Positions 44,052-52,378 of a DNA stretch of 64,000 nt are shown here, in pieces (position 1 is the first letter of the stretch; each line of letters begins with the position of its first letter). The stretch spans positions 18,990 to 82,989 of the forward strand of contig JAEWTL010000039.1 in NCBI GenBank assembly GCA_023459495.1, read 5' to 3'. This stretch comes from Bacillota bacterium (GTDB lineage Bacteria > Bacillota > Clostridia > Christensenellales > SZUA-584). The position numbers were made by a program, and so were the translations under genes. The notes under the pieces were generated by a model. The model saw only the letters and a list, made by a program, of their open reading frames with translations, was not told where the DNA came from and did not search any database.

Positions 44052-44076
44052 GAAAAACCACCTTTCAATCAGGTGG
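44052..44076 (-). terminator. Terminator of the two small-protein genes
   Basis: Stem CCACCT (44058-44063) with AGGTGG (44071-44076), 7-nt loop, then TTTTTC on the reverse strand, 46 nt past the stop of the second small gene. Confidence 0.75.
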
Positions 44077-44121
44077 CTTTCTGTTTGGCTTTTTATGCCT
44101 TTAGCTCGACATAACCGTACG

Positions 44122-44277
44122 TCAGGTGTCCCTCTGGCTGTCCATCTTTTTTTCATTCAGCCCGAAGACTGCCCGTGCACTTTCCGCCTGTGGATCGTGC
44201 TTGACCTTTTTGGAGCGGAAAGTACCGTCCTCCTTTTTGCCGTTGCGCGTACTCTTCATCCGATTACTCTTTCCCAT
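44122..44277 (-). CDS. Small basic hydrophilic protein, unknown function
   Basis: 51 residues from the ATG at 44275-44277. Rich in Lys, Arg, Ser and Asp, no hydrophobic segment: MGKSNRMKSTRNGKKEDG, then KVKHDPQAESARAVFGLNE. The HDPQAESAR-x-x-FG phrase resembles short uncharacterised clostridial proteins I have seen but cannot name with confidence. It starts 7 nt after the stop of the next small gene, sharing its transcript and terminator. Its composition would suit a spore or nucleic-acid-associated protein, which is speculation. Confidence 0.65.
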   Translation of the reverse strand: MGKSNRMKSTRNGKKEDGTFRSKKVKHDPQAESARAVFGLNEKKMDSQRDT

Positions 44278-44284
44278 GGCGCAC

Positions 44285-44431
44285 CTACCGCTTAGTATTG
44301 GGGCCAAGCGCCTCTTTTTGGGTGTTGTGGTTCTGGTTCTGGTTTTCCATGGAGCCTACGTTAGCCGAACTGCGCAAGTGCACCTTGTCCGCCGCAACCT
44401 TAAGTTTGTCTGAGTCCTTCTTCTTTGACAT
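44285..44431 (-). CDS. Small hydrophilic protein, unknown function
   Basis: 48 residues from the ATG at 44429-44431 with GAGGTG six nt upstream, a good site that supports this start over the longer frame. Lys/Asn/Gln-rich: MSKKKDSDKLKVAADKVHL, then SMENQNQNHNTQKE. No cysteine and no membrane segment. First of two tandem tiny genes between terminators at 44494-44523 and 44052-44076. Confidence 0.6.
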   Translation of the reverse strand: MSKKKDSDKLKVAADKVHLRSSANVGSMENQNQNHNTQKEALGPNTKR

Positions 44432-44493
44432 CTGCATCACCTCGGCATTAGTTTGCCAATATCGCTGCATTTTATAGCGGCAATTTAATGCAT

Positions 44494-44523
44494 GCAAAAA
44501 GGCACGGCATAATTCCGTGCCTT
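44494..44523 (-). terminator. Terminator of the DUF5050-like lipoprotein gene
   Basis: Perfect 9-bp stem (AAGGCACGG 44499-44507 with CCGTGCCTT 44515-44523), 7-nt loop and TTTTTGC on the reverse strand. Confidence 0.85.
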
Positions 44524-44594
44524 ATGCTGACCATGTTCTGTTTCTGGCATTTCTGACAAAACGGTGCTTAATGGCTTCCGCTTTTGTCTTTCTG

Positions 44595-45869
44595 TCAGCC
44601 GTACAGCTTCGATACCGTTCCGTCGTCGCCTATCAGATAGAATCTGCCGTCCGCGTTGATCAGCAGTATGTTTTCACCGAGCGCGTTGATATAGTCCCCC
44701 TGTACGGCGGCAAGCTGCTGGGCGGCAGAACCGTCAAACGCAACACGGTATGGTTTATTACCGTCGGAACGATTGACGCAATATATGCCGCGTTCCGTCA
44801 CGTTGATGCCTGATACTGCTGCATCCAGCAGCACCTGAACGTCGCTTCCGTCCAACGCGCAGCTGGTTAGTCGTTTGCCGTTGGTTTCATCCTGATAGTA
44901 GACGCGTCCGTTCCAGAGCTGTGCGAAACCGCGCTCGGGCATCGGGATTAACGTCGTTTCACCGGTTACGAGGTCGAGCATAACGAATTGGCCTGTCGCC
45001 GTGTTGGTGTAGTAAAACGTATGCCCGTATGCGCCTAAATCGTAACAGCCGTGGGACTCAAGCGTTTCCCGGTTGCTTCCGTCCGCGTCCATTACAATCA
45101 GCGAGTCATTTTCATCGAGTGTGCCGTAGATGCGGCCGCCTACCGTAAGCGCGAAAACCATCTTATCACCACATATGAGCGCCGGATCGCCGCCCTCCAC
45201 CGGTACACGGTACAGTTCACCGCTGGACTGCTTGATATAGTACAGGTAACTGTCCGCCACGTTAATCTGTGAGGCAATGCCTTTTACCACAAGCTTTGCG
45301 GTTCCTGCCGTATCGTAAACGTATATCCCGATCTCGTCACTCTCGATGCCCATACGGTAAATCATTCCGCCGCTCTCACAGGCAACGCCACCGTTCTGAA
45401 GGTTCCCGCCCGTACTGCCGAATTTGAAAGGTACTTCAAGGCTTGCCCGCGCTGAATACGCATTGCGTTTTCCATCGCTCACGCACAGGCGGTATTCCAG
45501 TTGCGCCCCGCCCGATCCGGGCTGCGCATCCGTATAGGTCCCGGCGGTGCTTTCCACCTTCGCCAATGTCTTGAATATACCGTTTTCACTGTCGGAGCGC
45601 TCCACCGTGCACGCATAATCCGTAACGAACGGTGCCCAAGTGATCACCACGCCTGCGGCTTCGTCGTACTTCACGACCAGTGTACCGATGTCCGGCAGTG
45701 GTGCAGGGGTGGGCGTAGGCTTGGCTGTAGGCGAAGGCAGCGAGCTGAGCGTAGAAACGGGTGAAAGTGTCCCGGATACGCTCACATCCGGGCTTTGCCC
45801 CGTACAGCCCGCGGATACGAGCAGCGTGCACAGCATCAGCAGGACCAAGATTCTCTTTTTTGTCACCAT
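44595..45869 (-). CDS. Lipoprotein with FN3-like and DUF5050-like beta-propeller regions
   Basis: 424 residues from the ATG at 45867-45869 (AAAGGAG upstream); the longer frame runs into the 45886 repeat. Lipobox LVSAGCTGQ (Cys22), a Ser/Thr/Pro tether (PTAKPTPTPAP), a fibronectin-III-like domain (about 60-155: VVKYDEAAGVVITWAPFV, LEYRLCVSDGKRNAYS) and six or so repeats of about 45 residues (SYLYYIKQSSGELYRVPVEG; SLIVMDADGSNRETL), a DUF5050-type propeller. Surface-exposed, probably ligand-binding; no catalytic motif seen. Confidence 0.82.
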   Translation of the reverse strand: MVTKKRILVLLMLCTLLVSAGCTGQSPDVSVSGTLSPVSTLSSLPSPTAKPTPTPAPLPDIGTLVVKYDEAAGVVITWAPFVTDYACTVERSDSENGIFKTLAKVESTAGTYTDAQPGSGGAQLEYRLCVSDGKRNAYSARASLEVPFKFGSTGGNLQNGGVACESGGMIYRMGIESDEIGIYVYDTAGTAKLVVKGIASQINVADSYLYYIKQSSGELYRVPVEGGDPALICGDKMVFALTVGGRIYGTLDENDSLIVMDADGSNRETLESHGCYDLGAYGHTFYYTNTATGQFVMLDLVTGETTLIPMPERGFAQLWNGRVYYQDETNGKRLTSCALDGSDVQVLLDAAVSGINVTERGIYCVNRSDGNKPYRVAFDGSAAQQLAAVQGDYINALGENILLINADGRFYLIGDDGTVSKLYG

Positions 45870-45885
45870 ACCAGTCTCCTTTTCT

Positions 45886-45918
45886 TCACCCCACAAAGCT
45901 GCGCTTTGCGGGGACCCC
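45886..45918. repeat. Second copy of a hairpin unit from the 33.8-kb array
   Basis: These 33 bp match 33823-33855 with one difference (A to G). Here the hairpin is better: CCCC-A-CAAAGC, loop TGC, GCTTTG-C-GGGG, broken only by an A-C mismatch. It lies just upstream of the lipoprotein ribosome-binding site. So the unit is dispersed in this genome, like a REP-type palindrome. The flanks from 45919 to 46054 hold no gene. Confidence 0.75.
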
Positions 45919-46054
45919 TTTCCCGGGCAACCCCGGACGGGCTCTATGGTATTGTATGCGTATACCTGCACGATCATCCCAAAAGAACCCTGTTGACTAT
46001 TTTCGACGGTTTGGTATGTTTCTATACGTACGCAGGCGTGGTAATATGAATATA

Positions 46055-46082
46055 CAAAAGCGCGGAGTGCTAACTCCGCGCT
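46055..46082 (-). terminator. Terminator of the M23 peptidase gene
   Basis: Perfect 10-bp stem (46059-46068 with 46073-46082, AGCGCGGAGT/ACTCCGCGCT), 4-nt loop, TTTTG on the reverse strand. Confidence 0.85.
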
Positions 46083-46134
46083 GTAAATTACATTATGAGG
46101 TTTTAGCTGGCCATCCTTATCTCAGTGCAGAAGA

Positions 46135-47265
46135 TCAATCCGGCAAGGCATCCTTTAAATACGTATAGGGATTGACGATGATGCCGTCGGGATGGATGAT
46201 TGTAAGATGCAGGTGGTCCCGGGCACTGTTGCCCGTGTTGCCCACATGGCCGACCAACTGACCCGCTTCCACGCGCTGACCTTCCTGCAGAAAATCGGTG
46301 ATAGACACCATGTGGTGATAGTAGAACAGGTATCCATAGTCGTCCATTACGACGACAGTATTGCCCCCGCCTCCCCAGAAACCGATATAGAACACCGTTC
46401 CGGCCGTACAGGAGTAGATCTCGGTCCCTTCCTTTGCCCAAATATCGGTACCGGTATGCTTGCGCGCGCCGTCGTCCCGCGCCGCGTACCATGTCTTTCT
46501 CAACCTGATATATTGCTTCAAAGGCCACGTGATATCCGCGGCAAGATTGCCTTCGGCTGGAGGCAGGATGTATTCTTTTTCGTCGATATTCTCATCAAAC
46601 ACGGTGTTCATATAATCGTAAGCGGATTCCGCCTCCAGATACGCCAATTTGTCATCTCCCACAATGGAGAGTATGGCGTCCCGGTAGTATACCGGCTCAA
46701 CGTATATCGTAACCACCGTCTCACCGACCTCGATCTCAGCGCTGGCCTCTACGGATAAGCTCATACTAATATATTTACCGCATTGCGAAACATCATTCTT
46801 CGCCATTTGTACCAGCATATAAAGGTACTGCCAGCTTGGTCCGGTCAGTTGACGATCAAACCGAAGCCCCTGTTCGGCTGAAAAGTCGTTTTCCGTCTGG
46901 TCCACAGCGGCTTTAATTGCAGCGTCCACATCGTCTCGAACGGAGAGCATCCATTGACTTTCACTATGATTGAAAAGATTGATGTCCAGTCTTTCAGGGT
47001 CTTCCCCTTCCGGCAGCAGGGATACCACGCCGAATTGCATATTGTCCCGGATGGATTGCTCGATCTGTGTCTCCATCTCCGCCAGCAGCTGTGCTGTCGA
47101 TTTGGGCGGTTCGGTTGGAGCTGGTGTGGCAGTGGGAAGCTCCGTTGCGCTTACCGTGGGTAAGTCCGCCGATACATTCGTATTCAGCACGGGATTTGCT
47201 GCGCCGCAGGAAGCCAGCAGGCATGCCAGTAAAATTGCCAAAAAAGCTGTCAGTTTCTTGATCAA
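46135..47265 (-). CDS. M23-family metallopeptidase lipoprotein (LytM-like)
   Basis: 376 residues from a TTG. Lipobox LLASCGAAN (Cys20), a Thr/Pro-rich tether, a long alpha/beta region (about 70-250) without known motifs, and a C-terminal M23 domain: zinc ligands in KHTGTDIWA (HxxxD) and DHLHLTII (HxH), plus GNTVVVMDDYGYLFYYHHM and VGHVGNTGNS. All four M23 ligand positions appear intact, so it is probably an active peptidoglycan cross-link endopeptidase at the cell surface. The upstream signal is weak (GAAAGAC). Confidence 0.88.
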   Translation of the reverse strand: MIKKLTAFLAILLACLLASCGAANPVLNTNVSADLPTVSATELPTATPAPTEPPKSTAQLLAEMETQIEQSIRDNMQFGVVSLLPEGEDPERLDINLFNHSESQWMLSVRDDVDAAIKAAVDQTENDFSAEQGLRFDRQLTGPSWQYLYMLVQMAKNDVSQCGKYISMSLSVEASAEIEVGETVVTIYVEPVYYRDAILSIVGDDKLAYLEAESAYDYMNTVFDENIDEKEYILPPAEGNLAADITWPLKQYIRLRKTWYAARDDGARKHTGTDIWAKEGTEIYSCTAGTVFYIGFWGGGGNTVVVMDDYGYLFYYHHMVSITDFLQEGQRVEAGQLVGHVGNTGNSARDHLHLTIIHPDGIIVNPYTYLKDALPD

Positions 47266-47388
47266 GGCTGTCTTTCTCTTTCTTGTAATTGTCTGTATTT
47301 AATGTAGTATAGCATACAAATGGTGCTTTGTGGATATCTTTTTCGACAAAAAGCGCAGGGCCGATTCCGCATCATTATTTCAGCACAG

Positions 47389-47419
47389 AAAAAAGCGCGG
47401 AGGTTGACTCCGCGCTTTT
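47389..47419 (-). terminator. Terminator of groES-groEL
   Basis: Perfect 12-bp stem (47391-47402 with 47408-47419), 5-nt loop; T-run on the reverse strand (TTTTTTC). Confidence 0.9.
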
Positions 47420-47443
47420 GCTGGGTTTGTATGTTTTTTCGGC

Positions 47444-49078
47444 TTAATACATGCCGCCCATACCGCCGGGGCCGCCTGCCGGCATCGCCGGAGCTTTCTC
47501 CTCGGGGATATCCGTCACGATGCTCTCGGTCGTGAGCAGCATCGAAGCGATGGAACCCGCGTTCTGCAGTGCGCTGCGGGTTACCTTGGTCGGGTCGATG
47601 ATGCCCTTGGCCACGAGATCGCCGTACTCGTTCTTCGCTGCGTCATAACCGAACTTGGCATCCTTCGAGGACTTGATCTTTTCCACAACGACGCTGCCTT
47701 CGATACCCGCGTTGAACGCGATCTGGCGGACGGGTTCCTCCAACGCGCGAAGCACGATGTTCATGCCAGTCTTGACGTCGCCTTCCGCCGTCTTGACTTC
47801 CTTTGCAACAGCCTTGGCCGCCTGCAACAGCGCGATGCCGCCGCCCGGTACGATGCCTTCCTCGACCGCCGCGCGGGTGGCTGCCAGCGCGTCTTCGATG
47901 CGCATCTTGCTTTCCTTCATTTCGGTCTCGGTCGCCGCACCCACCTGGATCACCGCAACGCCGCCGGCCAGCTTCGCCAGCCGCTCCTGCAGCTTCTCAC
48001 GGTCATAGTCGGACGTGGTCTCTTCGATCTGCGCCTTGATGGAGTTGATGCGCGCCTTGATCTCGGACGGGTCGCCTGCGCCTTCCACAATCGTGGTATT
48101 CTCTTTATCCACTTTGATCTGACGCGCATGGCCCAGCATATCCACCTTGGCTTCCTTAAGCTCTAAGCCGAGCTCCTCGGAGATCACCTGGCCGCCGGTC
48201 AGGATCGCGATATCCTGCAGCATCGCCTTGCGCCTGTCGCCAAAGCCCGGAGCCTTAACCGCGACGCAGTTGAACGTGCCGCGCAGCTTGTTAACGATCA
48301 GGGTCGCCAGCGCTTCGCCTTCGATGTCTTCCGCAATGATGAGCAGCTTCTTGCCCGTCTGCACGATCTGCTCGAGCAGCGGCAGGATCTCCTGAATGTT
48401 GCTGATCTTCTTGTCAGTGATGAGGATCAGGGGATCATCCAGCACCGCTTCCATCTTGTCGGTATCGGTAACCATGTAAGCCGAAGCGTAGCCGCGGTCG
48501 AACTGCATGCCTTCCACAACCTTGAGCTCGGTCTTCATCGTCTTGCTTTCTTCCACCGTGATGACGCCATCGTTGCCGACCTTTTCCATCGCTTCCGCAA
48601 TCAGCGCACCGACTTCCTCGTCGCCCGCGGAGATGGAGGCCACCTGCGCGATCGCTTTGGAACCCGTAATCGGATTGGAGAGCGCCTTGAGGTTGTCGAC
48701 CGAAATATCCACAGCCTTCAGGATACCCTTTTTGATAACCATCGGATTAGCACCCGCCGCGACGTTCTTAAGGCCTTCGCGGATGATCGCCTGCGCGAGC
48801 AGGGTCGCTGTGGTGGTGCCGTCGCCCGCGACGTCGTTGGTCTTGGTTGCGACTTCCTTGACGAGCTGAGCGCCCATGTTTTCAAACGGATCCTTCAGCT
48901 CGATTTCCTTCGCAATGGTCACGCCGTCGTTCGTGATGAGCGGCGAACCAAACTTCTTGTCGAGCACAACGTTGCGGCCCTTGGGGCCCAGCGTTACTTT
49001 GACCGTATCGGCCAGCTGGTTAACACCCGCTTCCAGCAGGCGGCGCGCTTCTTCACCATACTTGATTTGCTTTGCCAT
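47444..49078 (-). CDS. groEL: Chaperonin GroEL (60 kDa)
   Basis: 544 residues, full length. Diagnostic segments: LGPKGRNVVLDKKFGSPLIT, the ATP site VAGDGTTTATLLAQAI, ALSNPITGSKAIAQVA, EDIEGEALATLIVNKLRG and AAVEEGIVPGGGIALL; the C-terminus is Met/Gly-rich and ends PAGGPGGMGGMY. Forms the double-ring folding chamber with GroES. Encoded 21 nt after groES under CIRCE control. Confidence 0.98.
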   Translation of the reverse strand: MAKQIKYGEEARRLLEAGVNQLADTVKVTLGPKGRNVVLDKKFGSPLITNDGVTIAKEIELKDPFENMGAQLVKEVATKTNDVAGDGTTTATLLAQAIIREGLKNVAAGANPMVIKKGILKAVDISVDNLKALSNPITGSKAIAQVASISAGDEEVGALIAEAMEKVGNDGVITVEESKTMKTELKVVEGMQFDRGYASAYMVTDTDKMEAVLDDPLILITDKKISNIQEILPLLEQIVQTGKKLLIIAEDIEGEALATLIVNKLRGTFNCVAVKAPGFGDRRKAMLQDIAILTGGQVISEELGLELKEAKVDMLGHARQIKVDKENTTIVEGAGDPSEIKARINSIKAQIEETTSDYDREKLQERLAKLAGGVAVIQVGAATETEMKESKMRIEDALAATRAAVEEGIVPGGGIALLQAAKAVAKEVKTAEGDVKTGMNIVLRALEEPVRQIAFNAGIEGSVVVEKIKSSKDAKFGYDAAKNEYGDLVAKGIIDPTKVTRSALQNAGSIASMLLTTESIVTDIPEEKAPAMPAGGPGGMGGMY

Positions 49079-49099
49079 AACTGTTATTCCTCCTCTGCC

Positions 49100-49384
49100 T
49101 TATTCAACCGTCGCAAGCAGGTCGTTCTGGCGAACGATGATGTATTCCACGCCGTCCACCTTAACTTCCGTGCCCGAGTACTTCGAGAATATCACTTTGT
49201 CCCCAACCTTAACGGTCATCTTGACTTCCTTGCCGTCTACGAGTCCGCCGGGGCCGACCGCAACGACTTCCGCCGTCTGCGGCTTCTCTTTGGCACTGCC
49301 TGTCAGCACGATGCCGCTCTTTGTTGTCTCTTCGCTTTCAAGGTTCTTGATCACAACCCTGTCCGCCAATGGTTTGATCGTCAT
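49100..49384 (-). CDS. groES: Co-chaperonin GroES (10 kDa)
   Basis: 94 residues from the ATG at 49382-49384; a TTG at 49393 is closer to the GGGAGG site but the family starts MxIKPLADRV. The mobile loop ETTKSGIVLTGSAKEKPQ and the VGDKVIFSKYSGTEVKVDG barrel are typical. Caps GroEL. Confidence 0.97.
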   Translation of the reverse strand: MTIKPLADRVVIKNLESEETTKSGIVLTGSAKEKPQTAEVVAVGPGGLVDGKEVKMTVKVGDKVIFSKYSGTEVKVDGVEYIIVRQNDLLATVE

Positions 49385-49438
49385 AAGATTCAAAACCTCC
49401 CTTTAGAATTGGTTGATAAGAATACTGTTTTCGTTTTG

Positions 49439-49465
49439 TTAGCACTCACCTAAACCGAGTGCTAA
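49439..49465. promoter_or_regulatory. CIRCE operator (HrcA binding site)
   Basis: Perfect consensus: TTAGCACTC (49439-49447), a 9-nt spacer, GAGTGCTAA (49457-49465). It sits at the transcription start of groES-groEL; HrcA bound here represses the operon until heat shock. hrcA itself is not in the window. Confidence 0.97.
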
Positions 49466-49478
49466 CAGGAACACGTTA

Positions 49479-49507
49479 AATATATACGAAGAGACGTTTA
49501 TCCGCAA
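49479..49507 (-). promoter_or_regulatory. Sigma-A promoter of groES-groEL
   Basis: On the reverse strand TTGCGG (49502-49507), a 17-nt spacer and TATATT (49479-49484); CIRCE begins 13 nt further downstream. The remaining intergenic DNA up to comEB (49508-49742) shows no gene. Confidence 0.7.
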
Positions 49508-49742
49508 CCTGCGCCAATCGCCATTTTAAGCGATTATATAGATTTATTCGTATCTCACCGGCTTCTTTCTTCTCATATCTACTTCTATCGTTCTAATGCT
49601 TATTTTAGCGCTTTATCATCAATTATTTCCCGCGTACGGCAGGAAATCGAGGTGCGGCGTAGAATTTACCATGATAACTGCATTATTATCACACTTTATT
49701 CAACGTTGAAATCACACTACTTATTTTACACGAGGTATTAGA

Positions 49743-50192
49743 ATGGACAAGTGGGACAAGCGATTTATGGATTTGACTGAAACCATCGCCAAGTGGTCAA
49801 GCTGCTTTAAGGCAGACCGCAGCGTAGGCGCAGTCATCGTACGCAACAAACGCATCCTCACGACGGGCTATAACGGCGCGCCGTCGGGCATTAAAAGCTG
49901 CAAGGAAAAGGGTGAATGCCTGCGCCAAAACCTCGGCATCCAATCCGGTACGCGGCACGAACTCTGTTATGCCATCCATGCAGAACAGAACGCCATCATT
50001 CAAGCCGCAAAGATGGGTGTATGCATCGAAGGCGCAACCCTCTATTGCACCCATCAGCCTTGCGTGATCTGCTCCAAGATGATCGTCAACGCAGGTATCA
50101 CGCGCGTGGTTTATGCCCGTCCCTACCCCGACGACTTCGCGCAGGAAATATTAAAGGAAGCGGGCGTTAAGCTCGTGCAGTTCAAAGGCTGA
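49743..50192 (+). CDS. comEB: dCMP deaminase (ComEB-like)
   Basis: 149 residues. Zinc-dependent cytidine/deoxycytidylate deaminase: HAEQNAIIQAA (His ligand and catalytic Glu) and CTHQPCVICSKMIVNAGI (PCxxC ligands), plus the substrate-side VRNKRILTTGYNGAPSGI. Makes dUMP from dCMP for thymidylate synthesis; the family includes ComEB. CGAGGTA lies before the ATG. Appears monocistronic. Confidence 0.93.
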   Translation: MDKWDKRFMDLTETIAKWSSCFKADRSVGAVIVRNKRILTTGYNGAPSGIKSCKEKGECLRQNLGIQSGTRHELCYAIHAEQNAIIQAAKMGVCIEGATLYCTHQPCVICSKMIVNAGITRVVYARPYPDDFAQEILKEAGVKLVQFKG

Positions 50193-50229
50193 CAGGCGTA
50201 CATTTGTTCTTAATTTTTCTTTTTCCCTA

Positions 50230-50290
50230 TTGATTAACGCATTTCTTTCATGTAATATAATGTGGTGGTTCCGCACAGGTACACCACATT
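50230..50290 (+). promoter_or_regulatory. Promoter of the topoisomerase operon overlapping a hairpin
   Basis: TTGATT (50230-50235), 17-nt spacer, TAATAT (50253-50258), or an overlapping TATAAT at 50256-50261. A 9-bp stem (AATGTGGTG 50259-50267 with CACCACATT 50282-50290, then TTGTTG) follows directly; it is probably the terminator of the comEB transcript, placed across the start point. Confidence 0.5.
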
Positions 50291-50350
50291 TTGTTGTTAC
50301 GGAAACGGACAAACATATCAATAGAATGGAATAAGCGATGTTTGCCCGTT

Positions 50351-50400
50351 GGAGTACATTGCTCCATCCTTGATATCTTTAATCGTCGGAGCAATATTTT
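50351..50400 (+). promoter_or_regulatory. Alternative hairpins in the topoisomerase operon leader
   Basis: ATTGCTCC (50358-50365) can pair with GGAGCAAT (50388-50395), which is followed by ATTTTC. The CTCC part can instead pair with GGAG at 50351-50354. The two structures exclude each other, 20-60 nt before the start codon, an arrangement seen in attenuators. Function not shown. Confidence 0.35.
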
Positions 50401-50416
50401 CTTTGTTGGAGGCACT

Positions 50417-52378
50417 ATGGCCAAAGAGTATACCGCCAGCGATATTCAGGTGCTGGAGGGTCTTGATGCGGTGCGCAAGCGGCCCGGTATGTATATCGGC
50501 ACTACCGGAATAAAAGGGCTGCACCACCTGCTTTGGGAGATCGTAGACAATGCCGTGGACGAAGCAGCCAACGGCTTTGCCGATAAAATCGACATCACGC
50601 TGCACACGGACGGTTCCGTCACTGTGGACGACAACGGACGCGGCATCCCGGTGGGCATTCACCCCGAAAAGAAGGTTTCGGGCGTGGAGGTCGTTTTCAC
50701 ACAGCTGCACGCGGGCGGCAAGTTCGGCAGCGGTTCCTATACCTACGCGGGCGGATTGCACGGCGTGGGTGCTTCGGTAGTCAATGCGCTTTCGCGCTGG
50801 CTGGAATGCACCGTATACCTCGGCGGTAAGGTTTACCGCCAACGCTACGAGAGCCGTATGAAAAACGGTAAAATTGAAAGCGGCCGCGCCGTGACCAAGC
50901 TGGAGGAAATCGGAACTACGCGCAACCGCGGCACGAGCATTACGTTCATGCCGGACGACCGTGTGTTTGAAACCGTAGCCATGAACTACGATACCGTCGC
51001 GGCGCATTTGCGCGTCATCTCCTTTTTGACGCGCGGCGTAAAAATTACGCTGACCGATGAGCGCACCAAGAAAGACGGCAAATTCCGCAAGGAGACGTTC
51101 GATTATCAGGGCGGCGTGGTGGACTTCGTGCAGTATCTGAACGAAGACAAGACCGTGCTGCACAAAACCCCCATCTATTTCGACGGTGAGAAGGGCGATA
51201 TTAAAGTCGAAATCGCGCTGCAGTATAACGATACCTATAACGAAAACATCGTTTCTTTTGTTAACAACATCGCCACGCCGGATGGCGGCACGCACGTGTC
51301 GGGCTTCAAATCCGCCCACACCAAAGTGATGAACGAGTACGCGCGTATAGCGGGGCTTTTAAAGGAAAAGGACGAAAACCTCGCGGGCGACGATTATCGC
51401 GAAGGCCTTTCAGCAGTCATCAGCGTGCGCATGAAGGACGCCCAGTTTGAGGGCCAGACCAAAGCGCGCCTCGGTAACACCGAGGTGAAGACCATCGTCG
51501 AAGGCATCGTGCAGGACAAGCTCTCGCTGTTTCTCGCAGACCTCAACAACACCGGCATTGCCACGGAGCTGGTCGGCAAGGCGGTCAAAGCGGCTAAGGC
51601 GCGGGAAGCCGCCAGCAAGGCCAAGAAGCTGGAGCGCCAGCGCAACAAGCTGGAAGGCGCGCCGCTTGTGGGCAAGCTCTCAAGCTGCACCGGCCGCGAC
51701 GCCGCAAAGAACGAGTTATTCATCGTGGAGGGCGACAGCGCGGGCGGCAGCGCCAAACAGGGCCGTGACCGCAAGTTTCAGGCTATCCTCCCCCTCCGGG
51801 GTAAGCCGCTCAACGTGGAAAAGAAGCGCCCGGACCAGGTAATAGAAAATGAAGAGTTTCGCTCCATCATTACCGCGCTCGGCACAGGCTTTGACGGCGT
51901 GTTCGACGAAGCGGACCTGAAGTACCACAAGGTCATCATCCTTGCGGACGCGGACCAGGACGGCGCACACATCCGTGCCATCCTGCTTACGTTCTTCTAC
52001 CGCTATTTCCGCGATCTTCTCACTGCGGGCCACATCTATATCGGCCGTCCGCCGCTCTACCGTGTATACCGCGGCAGCAAGAGCATCTACGCCTATACGG
52101 AAGTCGAGCTGCGCGCCGCGCAGGCAGAACTCGGCAAGGACTGCAGCGTGCAGCGCTACAAAGGCCTTGGTGAGATGAACCCCGAGCAGCTTTGGGAGAC
52201 CACGATGAACCCGGAAAATCGCCGCCTGTTCCGTGTGGACCTCGACGATATGGCCGCGGCGGAGCACCTTGTTACGCTGCTGATGGGCGACAACGCGGAG
52301 CCGCGCAAGGCTTATATCTCGGAACACGCCAATTTTGATAAAGAAGACAGCTGGGAGAGGGTGGTAAGCAATGTCTGA
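50417..52378 (+). CDS. gyrB: Type IIA DNA topoisomerase subunit B (gyrase/topo IV ATPase subunit)
   Basis: 653 residues from the ATG at 50417 (TTGGAGG five nt upstream). GHKL ATPase: EIVDNAVDEAANGFAD, VDDNGRGIPVGIHPE, HAGGKFGSGSYTYAGGLHGVGASV; transducer lysine region; TOPRIM: LFIVEGDSAGGSAKQGRDR and ILADADQDGAHI; C-terminal QRYKGLGEMNPEQLWETTMN. KARLGNTEVKTIVEG is closer to GyrB than to ParE. It overlaps the A-subunit gene by 8 nt. The organism may have another gyrBA pair at its origin, so a topo IV-like role is possible. Confidence 0.85.
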   Translation: MAKEYTASDIQVLEGLDAVRKRPGMYIGTTGIKGLHHLLWEIVDNAVDEAANGFADKIDITLHTDGSVTVDDNGRGIPVGIHPEKKVSGVEVVFTQLHAGGKFGSGSYTYAGGLHGVGASVVNALSRWLECTVYLGGKVYRQRYESRMKNGKIESGRAVTKLEEIGTTRNRGTSITFMPDDRVFETVAMNYDTVAAHLRVISFLTRGVKITLTDERTKKDGKFRKETFDYQGGVVDFVQYLNEDKTVLHKTPIYFDGEKGDIKVEIALQYNDTYNENIVSFVNNIATPDGGTHVSGFKSAHTKVMNEYARIAGLLKEKDENLAGDDYREGLSAVISVRMKDAQFEGQTKARLGNTEVKTIVEGIVQDKLSLFLADLNNTGIATELVGKAVKAAKAREAASKAKKLERQRNKLEGAPLVGKLSSCTGRDAAKNELFIVEGDSAGGSAKQGRDRKFQAILPLRGKPLNVEKKRPDQVIENEEFRSIITALGTGFDGVFDEADLKYHKVIILADADQDGAHIRAILLTFFYRYFRDLLTAGHIYIGRPPLYRVYRGSKSIYAYTEVELRAAQAELGKDCSVQRYKGLGEMNPEQLWETTMNPENRRLFRVDLDDMAAAEHLVTLLMGDNAEPRKAYISEHANFDKEDSWERVVSNV

